Positions 40,795 through 51,086 are shown, counted from the first letter of the stretch. The stretch: 64,000 bases of DNA from Thiothrix unzii (GCF_017901175.1 NZ_CP072793.1:3472001-3536000); one strand, 5' to 3'. A program made the numbers and translations. Notes: generated by a model from the letters alone, not told the origin.

Positions 40795-42504
40795 TTAATC
40801 GGTGGTGACGCGCGACAGTTCCGCTAACGAGGTAATGCCGAGGCGTACTTTTTCCAAACCCGATTGACGTAAATCGAAAATGCCTTCTTTGAGGGATTGG
40901 TCTGCCAATTCCATTGAGTTACAGCCATTCATTACCATGCGCCCCATTTCCGCCGAGATTGGCATGACTTGGTAAAGCCCGACCCGACCTTTGTAACCGT
41001 GGGAACATTCCTCGCAGCCGCAGGGTTCGTAAACCGTGAGGCTGGGGATTTCTTCGGCTTTAAATCCCAGATCCAGTAACGCTTCGGGCGGAATATTGGT
41101 AGCAGGGCGTTTGCATTTTTCACACAACCGCCGTGCAAGGCGTTGCGCCACAATCAAGTGTACTGACGAAGCAATGTTAAACGGTGGTACGCCCATGTTT
41201 AGTAAGCGCGTCAGAGTTTCCGGTGCGCTGTTGGTGTGCAAAGTGGATAGCACCAAGTGTCCGGTTTGCGCGGCTTTGATGGCGATTTCAGCGGTTTCAA
41301 GGTCACGGATTTCTCCGACCATGATTACATCCGGGTCTTGGCGCAAGAATGAGCGCAGTGCGTCCGCAAAAGTTAACCCGACTTTGGCGTTGACGTTGAC
41401 TTGGTTAACACCGGGCATATTGATTTCAGCGGGGTCTTCGGCAGTGGAAATATTACGCTCAGGGGTATTGAGAATACCAAGCCCAGTGTACAGGGTTACT
41501 GTTTTACCACTTCCCGTTGGCCCCGTGACCAAAATCATCCCATCCGGCTTTTGCAAGGCTTTGAGGAAATCCTGTTGTTGGCGTGGGCTAAACCCTAACT
41601 TTTCCACGCCGAGGGTGGCGTTGGAGGAATCAAGAATCCGCATGACCACTTTTTCGCCGTAAAGTGTGGGCAGGGTGTTGACCCGGAAGTCGATTTTTTT
41701 CTTGGCATTGAGGGTAAAGCGAATGCGCCCGTCTTGTGGTACACGCCGCTCGGAAATGTCCATACGCGCTAATACCTTGATCCGTGAAATCAATTGTTGG
41801 GCGGAATCGTTCGGTGGGGTTGCCACAACCTGCAAAATACCGTCAATGCGGTAGCGGATGCGCAGGCTTTTCTCAAAAATTTCAATATGAATATCGGAGG
41901 CTTTGGCGTTGATCGCGTGTGCCAGCAGCTTATCGACAAACTCAACGACGGAAGATTCTTCGTTGTCGTTTTTACCTTTGAGGTCGCGCGTGTCCAGCAC
42001 AATCGACGGTGCGGAATTGTATTGCTGCGCAGCGACTACCGGGTTGGGTTGGGTGATTTCGCCGCTGTCGGCATTTAAATAACGTTGTAATTTATCGTAT
42101 TCGACAAAAACCGGTTCGGGGGTTAGCCCGGTCGCAAATTTCACGTCATCCAAGTGCGTGAGGTATGCCGGGTCTGCCAGCCCGACCATCAGTGTTTTTG
42201 CACCACGATACAGCGGAATCAGATGCAATTTTTGCATTTGTTCGGCATTCAACAAGTTGGCGATAGCCGGGGTGATGTTTACTTGGTCAATATCAACAAA
42301 ACTTAGGCCGTATTCCACACTTGCTGCGTAAGCAATATCCGCTGTGCTGGCAAGGCGTGACCTTGCCAACCAGGACACCAGCGGCATTTTATCAATCCGT
42401 GCTTTTTGCAGGGCTTGACTGGCTTGCTCATTGCTGAGAATTTCCTGAGCAACCAACTGCCGTAGCAAACCGGGTAATGGAATCGATGCATTGAGAGGAA
42501 TCAT
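40795..42504 (-). CDS. pilB: Type IV pilus assembly ATPase PilB
   Basis: PilB is the hexameric cytoplasmic motor ATPase for pilus extension. The 569-residue protein has an N-terminal GspE/MshEN domain (residues 10-150), Walker A GPTGSGKT (about residue 330), the Asp box STAEDPAEIN, Walker B LRQDPDVIMVGEIRD, the His box STLHTNSAPET, and the four-Cys Zn motif CEKCKRP..CGCEEC near residues 465-505. First gene of the pilBCD unit. Confidence 0.96.
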   Translation of the reverse strand: MIPLNASIPLPGLLRQLVAQEILSNEQASQALQKARIDKMPLVSWLARSRLASTADIAYAASVEYGLSFVDIDQVNITPAIANLLNAEQMQKLHLIPLYRGAKTLMVGLADPAYLTHLDDVKFATGLTPEPVFVEYDKLQRYLNADSGEITQPNPVVAAQQYNSAPSIVLDTRDLKGKNDNEESSVVEFVDKLLAHAINAKASDIHIEIFEKSLRIRYRIDGILQVVATPPNDSAQQLISRIKVLARMDISERRVPQDGRIRFTLNAKKKIDFRVNTLPTLYGEKVVMRILDSSNATLGVEKLGFSPRQQQDFLKALQKPDGMILVTGPTGSGKTVTLYTGLGILNTPERNISTAEDPAEINMPGVNQVNVNAKVGLTFADALRSFLRQDPDVIMVGEIRDLETAEIAIKAAQTGHLVLSTLHTNSAPETLTRLLNMGVPPFNIASSVHLIVAQRLARRLCEKCKRPATNIPPEALLDLGFKAEEIPSLTVYEPCGCEECSHGYKGRVGLYQVMPISAEMGRMVMNGCNSMELADQSLKEGIFDLRQSGLEKVRLGITSLAELSRVTTD

Positions 42505-42610
42505 GGCTCACTTGTTAGAATATTTATGGTGTTACGGTGATGATACCTTGCTGAAAATGGCTATGAAATGAATTTATGGTGTTGGTGGTGGTTTTAGGAT
42601 AAACGGTGGT

Positions 42611-43888
42611 TTATAGCCGTAAGGTAGTTTCATGAGCGGCAAACAGGTATTTCAGGTCATAAATGACGTGTGCTGGTTTGCCAAGGGCTTGTATTTTTGC
42701 CACACCGATGTCGCGAAACTGTTGGTGAGCTACCGCGAGAATAATGGCATCGTATTGACTGTCTTCTAGTACTTGCACGGGGGTAATGCCGTATTCGCGC
42801 TGCGCATCTTCTGTCGAAGCCCAAGGATCGTAAACTTCTGTTTGAATCCGATAGCCGCGCAATTCCTTGAGAATATCGACCACGCGGGTGTTGCGTAAAT
42901 CCGGGCAGTTTTCCTTAAACGCCAGTCCCATAATCAGCACTTTAGCCCCAGCAACGGGAATGTCTTTTTGCACCATGGCTTTGATCAGTTGGGAAGCGAC
43001 ATACGCGCCCATGCCATCGTTAATGCGTCGCCCAGCGAGAATAATATCCGGGTGATAGCCCAACGATTCTGCTTTGTGGGTCAAATAATACGGGTCAATG
43101 CCGATGCAATGCCCGCCGACTAAACCGGGTCGAAACGGCAGGAAGTTCCACTTGGTTCCGGCAGCTTGCAACACCGCTTCGGTGTCGATTCCCATGCGAT
43201 TAAAGATCAGGGCTAATTCATTGACGAGTGCGATATTTAAGTCACGTTGGGTATTTTCAATGACTTTTGAGGCTTCCGCTACTTTGATACTGGGGGCTTT
43301 GTGCGTGCCTGCGGTAATGATGCTGCGGTACAGTTGGTCAACAAATTCCGCCACTTCTGGGGTAGAGCCAGAGGTCACTTTTTTGATAGTGGTGACGCGG
43401 TGTTCTTTGTCACCGGGATTGATACGCTCCGGGGAGTAGCCTGCAAAAAAGTCGACATTGAATGTCAGTCCCGATATTTTTTCCACCACGGGCAGGCAGT
43501 CTTCTTCAGTCGCACCGGGATACACTGTGGATTCATAGATAACGATGTCACCGGCCTTAATCACCTTGCCTACGCTTTCACTGGCTTTGATAAGCGGAGT
43601 CAGATCCGGGCGTTTGTGTCGGTCTATCGGGGTTGGCACGGTGACGATAAACACATTGGCATCACGTAAATCGTTTAAGTGACTGGTGTAATGCAGGTGT
43701 TGCGCTGCCTGTAGCTCGGCGGGTGTGGTTTCTAGGGTATGATCGTTGCCGCTTTGCAATTCCGCAACACGGGCGGGGTTAATGTCGTAACCAATGGTGG
43801 GGTAGTGTTTACCGAATTCGACCGCGAGGGGCAGGCCGACGTAGCCGAGGCCAATGATGGCGATGGTGGTGTGTTGTAGTGGTTTCAT
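42611..43888 (-). CDS. tviB: UDP-N-acetylhexosamine 6-dehydrogenase (TviB/WbpO type)
   Basis: A 425-residue nucleotide sugar dehydrogenase that oxidises C6 of UDP-GlcNAc or UDP-GalNAc to the uronic acid in two NAD-dependent steps. The N-terminal Rossmann loop is [34 protein letters not shown] is the second conserved block, and the catalytic Cys lies in [17 protein letters not shown] (about residue 265). The resemblance is closest to the TviB/WbpO group used in capsular or O-antigen polymers, but GlcNAc versus GalNAc use cannot be told. The start at 43888 (MKPLQ) is preferred over 43948. It is divergent from a glycosyltransferase gene. Confidence 0.85.
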   Translation of the reverse strand: MKPLQHTTIAIIGLGYVGLPLAVEFGKHYPTIGYDINPARVAELQSGNDHTLETTPAELQAAQHLHYTSHLNDLRDANVFIVTVPTPIDRHKRPDLTPLIKASESVGKVIKAGDIVIYESTVYPGATEEDCLPVVEKISGLTFNVDFFAGYSPERINPGDKEHRVTTIKKVTSGSTPEVAEFVDQLYRSIITAGTHKAPSIKVAEASKVIENTQRDLNIALVNELALIFNRMGIDTEAVLQAAGTKWNFLPFRPGLVGGHCIGIDPYYLTHKAESLGYHPDIILAGRRINDGMGAYVASQLIKAMVQKDIPVAGAKVLIMGLAFKENCPDLRNTRVVDILKELRGYRIQTEVYDPWASTEDAQREYGITPVQVLEDSQYDAIILAVAHQQFRDIGVAKIQALGKPAHVIYDLKYLFAAHETTLRL

Positions 43889-43961
43889 TTTATTTTTCTC
43901 ATTATACTCATTAGCTGATGCTATCACTACATTAACGAGTGATGCCATGTAGATACGACGA

Positions 43962-44960
43962 ATGACGAGATGGGCAATAATTATGATTCTAAGTCCAGTA
44001 CCAAGGGGTAATGGTGCGTTTGTAGTGCATTCACAATTGGCTCAGCGGTTGCCTAACTATCAGTTGTTGCCATATTCACCGAAACGTAGCTATTTTCCAC
44101 CGTCATACTATCCCTTGGGGCGTAAGCTACCTGCGCGACTTATTCATGCCGTGCCGGAATCAGCAATTTTCCATCAGCGTAAAGGTGCGCCCTTAGTGGT
44201 TACGGCGCACGGTTTTACCTTGGATAAAGCGGTTTATCCATACAGCAGTCTATTGCAAAATCTCCATGCTAAGACTGATTTGTGGTGGTTGTATCAGCAA
44301 GCTGCGCGGCGAGCAGATGTTTTGACGACTGTCAGCCATGCTACTGCTGAAGCTTTGGGAGAGGCTTTCGGCATTACCCAACCGATAAAAGTCATTTACA
44401 ACGGGGTAGATGAAACCCTGTTTGTGCCGGTTGAGCCGCGCGAAGATGGGGAAATCCGGGTGCTGTTCAGTGGTAATGCGAAACGCCGCAAAGGGGTGCA
44501 GTGGCTGTTGCCGATATTGGCGGGTTTGGATGAATCCATCAGCGTCCATTATACCGCAGGGTTACAAGAGCAAGCGGCGGTGGGTTCTCATCCCCGTTTG
44601 CGGGCATTGGGGCGTGTGGCGCACTCAGCGATGCCCAAGCTTTACCAAAGCATGGACATTTTATTATTACCCAGTGTGACTGAAGGGCACAGCATTGCGG
44701 TGTTAGAGGCAATGGCGAGTGGTTTGCCCGTAGTGGCATCGGATTTGCCCGCGTTGCGTGAGCAAATTGTCCACGGTGAGGGTGGTTTTTTGTGTCCGGT
44801 GGGGGATGTGGGAGCCTTTGCCGCAGCGATCCAGACACTGGCAGAAGATGCAGCTTTACGTTTACGCATGGGGGCATTCAATCGCGCCCAAGTGGAAACA
44901 CGGTTTAGGTTGACAACTACTGTAGCGGCGTACCAAGCGTTGTTTAATGAAATAGGTTAA
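43962..44960 (+). CDS. Glycosyltransferase family 4
   Basis: A 332-residue GT-B glycosyltransferase. The C-terminal GT4 domain has [31 protein letters not shown] and the E-x7-E nucleotide-sugar motif [29 protein letters not shown] (about residues 240-270). The N-terminal acceptor domain includes [17 protein letters not shown]. It likely adds a sugar to an envelope polysaccharide or lipid-linked glycan. It is followed after 13 bases by a methyltransferase gene on the same strand, so both probably belong to one small forward unit inside the otherwise reverse-strand glycan region. Confidence 0.85.
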   Translation: MTRWAIIMILSPVPRGNGAFVVHSQLAQRLPNYQLLPYSPKRSYFPPSYYPLGRKLPARLIHAVPESAIFHQRKGAPLVVTAHGFTLDKAVYPYSSLLQNLHAKTDLWWLYQQAARRADVLTTVSHATAEALGEAFGITQPIKVIYNGVDETLFVPVEPREDGEIRVLFSGNAKRRKGVQWLLPILAGLDESISVHYTAGLQEQAAVGSHPRLRALGRVAHSAMPKLYQSMDILLLPSVTEGHSIAVLEAMASGLPVVASDLPALREQIVHGEGGFLCPVGDVGAFAAAIQTLAEDAALRLRMGAFNRAQVETRFRLTTTVAAYQALFNEIG

Positions 44961-44973
44961 TCAGGACAATAAA

Positions 44974-45660
44974 ATGTTGACCGAACAAGAATTAAAAGAG
45001 CTATACGGCAAGACCTATGTGGAAGCCTTTGGGGCGCAACAGTCCCAGCAGCGTTTGGCACGCCTAGTTCCACTCATGAAATTGCAACCCATTGATCATG
45101 TGGTGGATTTTGCGTGTGGAAATGGGATGTTGCTACCGATGGTGGCGGGGCGGGTGCAATCCTATACTGGGGTGGATTTTTCCCAAGATTTCATCGCCGC
45201 GGCACAAGCACGTCAAGCCGCTAGCGGTGTGGCAGGGGCGTATTTTGTGTGTGCCGACATTATCGACTTTTGTGCTGAAAATCCTGCAAAGTTTGACGTG
45301 GCATTTGCGATGGATTTTTCTGAACACGTGTATGACGAAGCCTGGGTAATGCTATTAAAGGCAATAAAAACCAGTCTGAAACCGGGCGGTCGGTTGTATT
45401 TGCATACTCCCAATGCCACGTTTTTTTTGGAGCAAATGAAAGCACGGAATTTTATCGTCAAGCAGTTCCCTGAGCATATTGCGGTGCGAACGCCGGAACA
45501 CAATGTCCGCTTGGTCGAGAAAAGCGGTTTCCACGCCCGTGCGGTACACCTGTTGCCCCACTACAATATCTTGCGTTTTTTACACGGGTTGTCAGGGCTG
45601 CCTTGGGTGGGGAAGTATTTCCAAGCCCGCATTTTTATGGAGGCAGTGTTACCTTGCTGA
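44974..45660 (+). CDS. Class I SAM-dependent methyltransferase
   Basis: A 228-residue methyltransferase with motif I VVDFACGNGMLLPMVAG (about residues 46-62), motif II YTGVDFSQDFI, the post-motif ADIIDFC and the LKPGGRLYLHTPNATF block (about residue 135). It resembles methyltransferases of polysaccharide clusters that act on sugars or lipid carriers. It shares a short unit with the GT4 gene upstream. Its 3' end overlaps a methyltransferase remnant on the opposite strand (45635-45889). Confidence 0.82.
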   Translation: MLTEQELKELYGKTYVEAFGAQQSQQRLARLVPLMKLQPIDHVVDFACGNGMLLPMVAGRVQSYTGVDFSQDFIAAAQARQAASGVAGAYFVCADIIDFCAENPAKFDVAFAMDFSEHVYDEAWVMLLKAIKTSLKPGGRLYLHTPNATFFLEQMKARNFIVKQFPEHIAVRTPEHNVRLVEKSGFHARAVHLLPHYNILRFLHGLSGLPWVGKYFQARIFMEAVLPC

Positions 45661-45889
45661 ATGCCATGAAAGGCTCGTCACGATTTACCCCGTAAGTTGT
45701 GGGGCAATGATCGGGCAGCAGCTCAGCGTGGGCGCGGCATTGGGAGGCAAAGCCCGCAGCCTCAAATATCGCGAAAATATCCTGTCCAAACAACCGTACA
45801 TGGTCGTCTTGCCCGTAAGCGGCAAGACGTTGTGTGGCGGATTGGATGCCAGCATCTTCCCATGTGTGTTGCAAGTTGGTGAACGGTTA
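45635..45889 (-). pseudogene. C-terminal remnant of another methyltransferase
   Basis: An open stretch of about 84 codons on the reverse strand without a proper start. It reads HTWEDAGIQSATQRL, then AYGQDDHVRLFGQDIFAIFE, AAGF, and CPTTYGVNRDEPFMAFSK. The order T-x-ED, R, GQ-DHVR-x-YG-D, AGF is the C-terminal end of a known type of SAM-dependent methyltransferase found in polysaccharide loci. The AdoMet-binding N-terminal part is missing; asnB begins to be encoded three bases away. This looks like debris left when the neighbouring block was exchanged. Confidence 0.6.
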
Positions 45890-45892
45890 CAT

Positions 45893-47815
45893 TTATAATT
45901 GGCGTTGTTCAATTACCTTTTTCCACCACAATAAAGTGGAAAATATACGCCACAGTAAAATAGGAGCATCTCTTACGAGTATATCATAACGAGAGTATAG
46001 GCTTTTGATGTCAATAAATGGACAATCAATGTCTTTTGTTTTTTCGAGGAAAATTGTTTTATTTTGTGTTAACCATGTTTTATATGGAAAGGGAAATCCC
46101 ATTTTAATTTTACGCCAAGCTATACTTGACGGCAGCAATGGTTCTACGGCTAAACGTAATATATGCTTCTGCCAACCTTGATGAATCAAGTATTCAGGCG
46201 GAAGTTGCATACAGTATTCAATGATATGGTAATCAAGAAATGGTGAGCGGGTTTCAATAGGTATTCCATAATCAGATTTGGAGCTGGAACGTAACCAATA
46301 GTTCATCATGCGGTATGTCATGTTTGCCATAACACGTTGATTAAAAGTATTTCCAGCCATAGGGAAACGGGTTGCTGATGTGGTATTTCTTAAAATATGT
46401 CTGGCAGGTGAAAGCAGTGTAGTTACTTGATTAATGGTATTATCGTTAAATTGACTCATGACTAATTTTTTTAATCCATATGTCATGGTTGACTCATTGT
46501 TATGCATTAATGCTTGATAAAAATTTTGATACTCCTGGTTTTTCAATAAATATTTTAAATATACGCCTTGGTATTCACTGGCATAGCCTGCTAGTAATTC
46601 ATCGCTGGCAGCTCCTGTGATAACCACATGAATACCCTGTTTTTTTAAATGCCTTCTTAATGTTTGATTGGTGTGCAGGTTAGGGGAGTGAAAGGGTTCT
46701 TCTTGCAAATCAACAAAATAATTAGCTTCCTCCCAAAAATCCGTGTTTTGTGGTTCAATTACGTGGTAGTTTAGTTGCTTTGGATAATGTTGAGCGACCT
46801 GTCTGGCATAGCCTTCTTCATTTGCGGATGGGTCATTAAATTTGATTGTATAAGCATCAATGGTTTGTCCCATCATGCCACAAGCAATACCAACTAGAGC
46901 TGAGGAGTCTAAACCACCACTCAGTTCAAAGCCAACTTTTACATCGGCTCTCATCCGCAGAGTTAATGCGTTTTGTAGTAGATGCCTTAATTCTTCACTT
47001 GCTTCTTGTCTTCCTATCTCATTGGATGTTTGACGCTGTTCAGGTAATTGCCAATAGCGAATAGGCTGGAAAGGTTGGTCATGTTGAATCCATGAATAAT
47101 GAGCTGGAGGGAAATCATAAATACCTTGCCAGAAAGTTCCATTGGTATCACGCTGCCCATGTATGACAAAATCCTGAATGGCTTCTTGACGTATGGCATC
47201 TCGACTAATGATATTTATCCCTAATAATGATTTTATTTCTGATGACCAATAATAATGATTATTTTTTTTTACGTAATATAGATGAGCCTTGCCAATTCTG
47301 TCACGCGCTAGTAATATGGAATTTTTTTTCTTGTCATAAAGTGCGATAGCAAAAAAACCATTTATACGTTCAAAAACGTGCTCTTTCCATATTAAATAGC
47401 CAGCAAGCAAGACTTCAGTATCAGTTTTTGTTAGAAAAACATACCCTTTGTTGCTTAGCTCTTGGCGTAACTCAATATAATTATAAATTTCTCCATTAAA
47501 AGTAAGGCAAACGGATTGGCATTGACTCCACATGGGTTGATGTCCATCAGTCGATAGATCAATAATTGAGTAACGCACATGACTCATACCAATATTGTGT
47601 GGAGGACAATCTGATGGTGGACACTCTTGTAGGATATTTTTTATAGTGGATGGACTACGAGATGAAGCATAACTGAAATGTTCTTGTCGTGTACGGTCGA
47701 TTAGCACAAAGCCTTCATCATCTGGACCTCGATGTGCAATAAGATGAGATAGCGTTTTAAGGTCAAAAACCGTATTTTTCATGGTTGAAAGGCTGTAACC
47801 TGCTATGCCACACAT
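45893..47815 (-). CDS. asnB: Asparagine synthase (glutamine-hydrolysing), AsnB family
   Basis: A 640-residue amidotransferase. The N-terminal class II glutaminase starts with the nucleophile Cys2 (MCGIAGY), with LIAHRGPDDEG and FNGEIYNYIELR. The C-terminal synthetase domain has the PP-loop ELSGGLDSSALVG (about residue 300). AsnB homologues inside glycan clusters often amidate a sugar carboxylate (for example a uronic acid) rather than aspartate; a UDP-sugar dehydrogenase that would make a uronate is encoded 2 kb away. This sugar role is inference. The gene is AT-rich, and its start overlaps the flippase end by 13 bases. Confidence 0.85.
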   Translation of the reverse strand: MCGIAGYSLSTMKNTVFDLKTLSHLIAHRGPDDEGFVLIDRTRQEHFSYASSRSPSTIKNILQECPPSDCPPHNIGMSHVRYSIIDLSTDGHQPMWSQCQSVCLTFNGEIYNYIELRQELSNKGYVFLTKTDTEVLLAGYLIWKEHVFERINGFFAIALYDKKKNSILLARDRIGKAHLYYVKKNNHYYWSSEIKSLLGINIISRDAIRQEAIQDFVIHGQRDTNGTFWQGIYDFPPAHYSWIQHDQPFQPIRYWQLPEQRQTSNEIGRQEASEELRHLLQNALTLRMRADVKVGFELSGGLDSSALVGIACGMMGQTIDAYTIKFNDPSANEEGYARQVAQHYPKQLNYHVIEPQNTDFWEEANYFVDLQEEPFHSPNLHTNQTLRRHLKKQGIHVVITGAASDELLAGYASEYQGVYLKYLLKNQEYQNFYQALMHNNESTMTYGLKKLVMSQFNDNTINQVTTLLSPARHILRNTTSATRFPMAGNTFNQRVMANMTYRMMNYWLRSSSKSDYGIPIETRSPFLDYHIIEYCMQLPPEYLIHQGWQKHILRLAVEPLLPSSIAWRKIKMGFPFPYKTWLTQNKTIFLEKTKDIDCPFIDIKSLYSRYDILVRDAPILLWRIFSTLLWWKKVIEQRQL

Positions 47816-49260
47816 ATTTTTTTTCCTTTATGGTGAATAATAAAGTCTCGTGCTATATGTAGCCAGTAAGAATTATAGCGATAACTAAGCATTATGTAGG
47901 TTGTTCCGAAAATTAATATTCCAACTATTAAATGGATGATTTCTGCTTTAATGTCAAAGGTCAGTGTGTGGCTAATAAATCCACTAATTATAGCTAAGAC
48001 TAGGGGGGTAAATAATGCTTTGGTGAAATTCATGAAGCTTAGACCACATAACGGTTTTACTAGAAAATACCAGCTTGGGATGTAGCTTAATGAAAATAGT
48101 AAAGTAATGGCTAAGGCTAGTTGAAATACATTAAAGCTTGCGCCAATAGCTACCATGATGATAGTGAAAAATGCCAAGCCAATATTCCACTTTACCGCTA
48201 GTAGTGTTTCGCCTTTTGCAATTAATAAATTGCCGATCGGATTGCCTATGGCATTTAACATTCCCCATAAACTTAGTATTTTTAGGAGTGGCAACATGGC
48301 AAGCCAATTTTCTCCAAATAAGAGCGTTATAATGTCATGTCCATGAAGGAAAACTATCCCATAAATTGGAATGCTAATAGAACTGGTCAATTGTAAAGTT
48401 CGATAGTATAAAGATTGTAACGCTAATGGGTTGTTCTGAAGTATTGCCATTACAGGTAATGTGGTTTGCGTTACAATTGGGTTTATAATGCTAGAAATGC
48501 GCAAATTAATATCTTTGGCAAGGCTATATAGCCCAATTCCTACATGGTTTAGTAATATTCCTCCTAGTAACACATCCAATCTTGAGTTTAACGTATCTAT
48601 TAGATTGCTTATTAAAATGTTCTTGCCAAAATAAATTGGTTCTTGAATGGATTTGAAATTTATTTGTCCTCGAAGTTTCCATTCGGGCTTTATGAAAATC
48701 CAAGAAGAAACAGAGGTGCATATTCCTGTTGTTAACAATCCAACTATAGGTGAATAAATGCCTAGGTTTAAAGATAATCCAATGTAGGTTGATAGTAAAC
48801 CGCTAGTGTTGCTAAAAATTTCTATTTTTGCCAGTATGGAGAAGTTTAAGTTTTTTTGGGCTAATATTTTAAGTTGTTGTGATGATGCGTTGATAATCAG
48901 AATGACAGCCAAGATGGTTATTAAACTCGATAGTTCAGGTGATTGGTACAGTAATGCAGCAAGTGGTGATAGGAGTATCAAGCAGGCGGCTAGTAATGCA
49001 GCAATCAGTAAATTAAACCAGTATAATTGGCGAAGTTGTTCATTGCGGAGTTGTTGATAGTGAAAAATAGCTTGACTTACTCCTCCATCTGAAAAGCTTT
49101 GAATAAAAGAAAATAGTGCAAAAGCTATGGCTAGTACTCCCATATCTCTCGGCAATAAATAATGGGTTATCAATAATAACTGAAAAATCTGATTACTTGC
49201 ACGACTTGTGAATGCAAGGGTATTCCATTTGATTCCGGTAAAAATGCGTTGTTTCAACAT
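47803..49260 (-). CDS. Wzx-like oligosaccharide flippase
   Basis: A 485-residue polytopic membrane protein (about 12-14 helices) of the MATE/MVF polysaccharide transporter group. Typical early features are GIKWNTLAFTSRASNQIFQLLLI and PRDMGVLAIAFALFSFIQSFSDGGVSQAIFHY. It would flip an undecaprenyl-linked oligosaccharide across the inner membrane. The frame extends to 49359, but the conserved region starts at MLKQRIFTGIKW (49260). It belongs to the AT-rich block. Confidence 0.82.
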   Translation of the reverse strand: MLKQRIFTGIKWNTLAFTSRASNQIFQLLLITHYLLPRDMGVLAIAFALFSFIQSFSDGGVSQAIFHYQQLRNEQLRQLYWFNLLIAALLAACLILLSPLAALLYQSPELSSLITILAVILIINASSQQLKILAQKNLNFSILAKIEIFSNTSGLLSTYIGLSLNLGIYSPIVGLLTTGICTSVSSWIFIKPEWKLRGQINFKSIQEPIYFGKNILISNLIDTLNSRLDVLLGGILLNHVGIGLYSLAKDINLRISSIINPIVTQTTLPVMAILQNNPLALQSLYYRTLQLTSSISIPIYGIVFLHGHDIITLLFGENWLAMLPLLKILSLWGMLNAIGNPIGNLLIAKGETLLAVKWNIGLAFFTIIMVAIGASFNVFQLALAITLLFSLSYIPSWYFLVKPLCGLSFMNFTKALFTPLVLAIISGFISHTLTFDIKAEIIHLIVGILIFGTTYIMLSYRYNSYWLHIARDFIIHHKGKKICVA

Positions 49261-49264
49261 TTTG

Positions 49265-49960
49265 TTAGCTATTTTTTGTTGCAGTAAGATAATACCCGGA
49301 ACTCTCATAACTCCATTTTCTATCCAATTTATCCAGTAAAGGAGCAAGGTGTTGCCCAAAAAACCAAAATGGAAGAAAAGTGTAATGTATAAGTTGACTT
49401 GAATACTTTCCCTTAGGGATAAAACGTTTAATAAAGTAGTTTATTTTTAATATAATCGTTGTAAAAATTCCTGACTGGGCAGTAATTTTTATTTCTGAAA
49501 ATCCAGATTTTTGCAATAGGTAATATAGGCCAGATGGCGTGTAACGAAAGTAATCATGAGGCATCTCATGCAGTGACCATTGCCAAGGTACTTGAATGAT
49601 TAAGTTGCCTTCATTTTTTAATAAACGGAACATTTCATCGATTAATTGTTGAGGCTCTTTAATGTGTTCAAGTACTGAAAGAGATACTATTGTATCAACA
49701 CAATGGTCGGTTAGTGGTAAAGTCTTATTTAAATCAGCTACTATATCTATGTTTTCAATGGGTGCTTGTTGCCAATCCATGCCTATGTATGTTGCTGCAT
49801 ACTTCATAAAAAAAGATTTATAGGGCGTTTTTTTGCCACACCCCAAGTCTAATAGTACCCCTTTTATAATTGAGGTGTTTTTTAATAATAGAGCATCACT
49901 AATGTTATAGATTAGCCAATTATGTGCTTGACGATTAGGATGTTGTTGCGATGGCATCAT
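49265..49960 (-). CDS. Class I SAM-dependent methyltransferase, glycan cluster
   Basis: A 231-residue methyltransferase: motif I LLDLGCGKKTPYKSFF (about residues 37-52), TYIGMDWQQAPIENIDIVADL, VSLSVLEHIKEPQQLIDEMFRLLKNEGNLIIQVP and a YRYTPSGLYYLLQKSGF block typical of glycan-cluster methyltransferases. The acceptor sugar is unknown. Start and end overlap neighbours: its start lies 26 bases inside the wecE-type gene's end. Confidence 0.8.
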   Translation of the reverse strand: MMPSQQHPNRQAHNWLIYNISDALLLKNTSIIKGVLLDLGCGKKTPYKSFFMKYAATYIGMDWQQAPIENIDIVADLNKTLPLTDHCVDTIVSLSVLEHIKEPQQLIDEMFRLLKNEGNLIIQVPWQWSLHEMPHDYFRYTPSGLYYLLQKSGFSEIKITAQSGIFTTIILKINYFIKRFIPKGKYSSQLIHYTFLPFWFFGQHLAPLLDKLDRKWSYESSGYYLTATKNS

Positions 49961-51086
49961 GATAAAAATTTACAATAGTTGAGGTTATTTTATTTAGTTG
50001 ATTTTTCTGTAAGCCATAAAACAAGGGTAAGCGAATGATGCACTGACTTGCTTTTGTTGTGTATTGGTCTTCGCCATTAAATCGACCATATTTTATACCA
50101 GCCATTGTGCTATGTAGAGGAATGTAATGAAAAATAGCTAAAATGGATTGTTCCTTGAACTTTTCCAATAATTTTGTGCGTGTTTCTCTATGTTCTGTCT
50201 GAATATAAAACATATGGGCATTATGCTTACATTCTTTGGGAACTGAAGGAAGGCGAAGATAACCATCTTCTTCTAGCTCAGATAAAGCACTATGGTAACT
50301 ATTCCATGTTTTCATGCGGTTTGATAAGATGTTTTCACATTCTTCCAATTGCCCCCATAGGTAAGCAGCTTGTAATTCGCTAGGTAAGAGGCTGCTTCCA
50401 ATATCTACCCAAGTATATTTGTCTACTATTCCTTGAAAAAATTGTTTACGGTTCGTGCCTTTTTCACGAATAATTTCTGCACGACTAACAAATTCAGGAT
50501 CGTTGATTATAAGTAATCCACCTTCGCCACCACTAGTGTAGTTTTTGGTTTCATGGAAGCTGTAAGTTGCCATGTTCCCAAATGTTCCTAATGGTTTTCC
50601 ATCATAAGTAGACATCATGCCTTGGGCAGCATCTTCAATGACGAACAATTTATACTTTATGGCAATAGACATAATAGTATTCATTTCACAGCTTATGCCA
50701 GCATAATGGACTACGACGATAGCTTTTGTTCGTGATGTGATCGCTTGCTCAATGAGGTTCTCATTAATGTTTAATGTATCAGGTCGAATATCAACAAATA
50801 CAATAGTCGCTCCCCGTAAAGCAAAGGCATTGGCAGTACTGACAAATGTGTAACTAGGCATGATAATTTCATCGCCGGGTTTGACATCAAGCAATAATGC
50901 TGCCATTTCTAACGCATGAGTGCAAGAAGGTGTGAGCAATGCTTTGGCACAACTTAGCTTTTCTTCAAACCATGCATGGCACTTTAAAGTAAACTGCCCA
51001 TCTCCTGATATTTTTTCACTTTGTATCGCTTGCAAAACATATTTTGCTTCATTACCAGTTAATGGTGGTCTATTGAATGGAATCAT
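49935..51086 (-). CDS. wecE: dTDP-4-amino-4,6-dideoxygalactose transaminase (WecE/RffA)
   Basis: A 383-residue PLP-dependent aminotransferase of the DegT/DnrJ family that makes dTDP-4-amino-4,6-dideoxygalactose from the 4-keto sugar. It aligns along its length with E. coli WecE: MIPFNRPPLTGNE, LTPSCTHALEMAALLLDVKPGDEIIMPSY, VIEDAAQGMMSTYDGKPLG, the PLP Lys in SFHETKNYTSGGEGG (about residue 181), and IREKGTNRKQFFQGIVDKYTWVDIG. It is unusually well conserved for an AT-rich imported block. It overlaps both neighbours and pairs logically with the WecF-like transferase. Confidence 0.92.
   Translation of the reverse strand: MIPFNRPPLTGNEAKYVLQAIQSEKISGDGQFTLKCHAWFEEKLSCAKALLTPSCTHALEMAALLLDVKPGDEIIMPSYTFVSTANAFALRGATIVFVDIRPDTLNINENLIEQAITSRTKAIVVVHYAGISCEMNTIMSIAIKYKLFVIEDAAQGMMSTYDGKPLGTFGNMATYSFHETKNYTSGGEGGLLIINDPEFVSRAEIIREKGTNRKQFFQGIVDKYTWVDIGSSLLPSELQAAYLWGQLEECENILSNRMKTWNSYHSALSELEEDGYLRLPSVPKECKHNAHMFYIQTEHRETRTKLLEKFKEQSILAIFHYIPLHSTMAGIKYGRFNGEDQYTTKASQCIIRLPLFYGLQKNQLNKITSTIVNFYHDAIATTS

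Noticed and set aside
45479-45898. Forward open frame overlapping the methyltransferase end and the gap before asnB
   Set aside because: It is a frame shadow of the methyltransferase gene and of the methyltransferase remnant on the other strand; the protein has no ordinary composition or motif.
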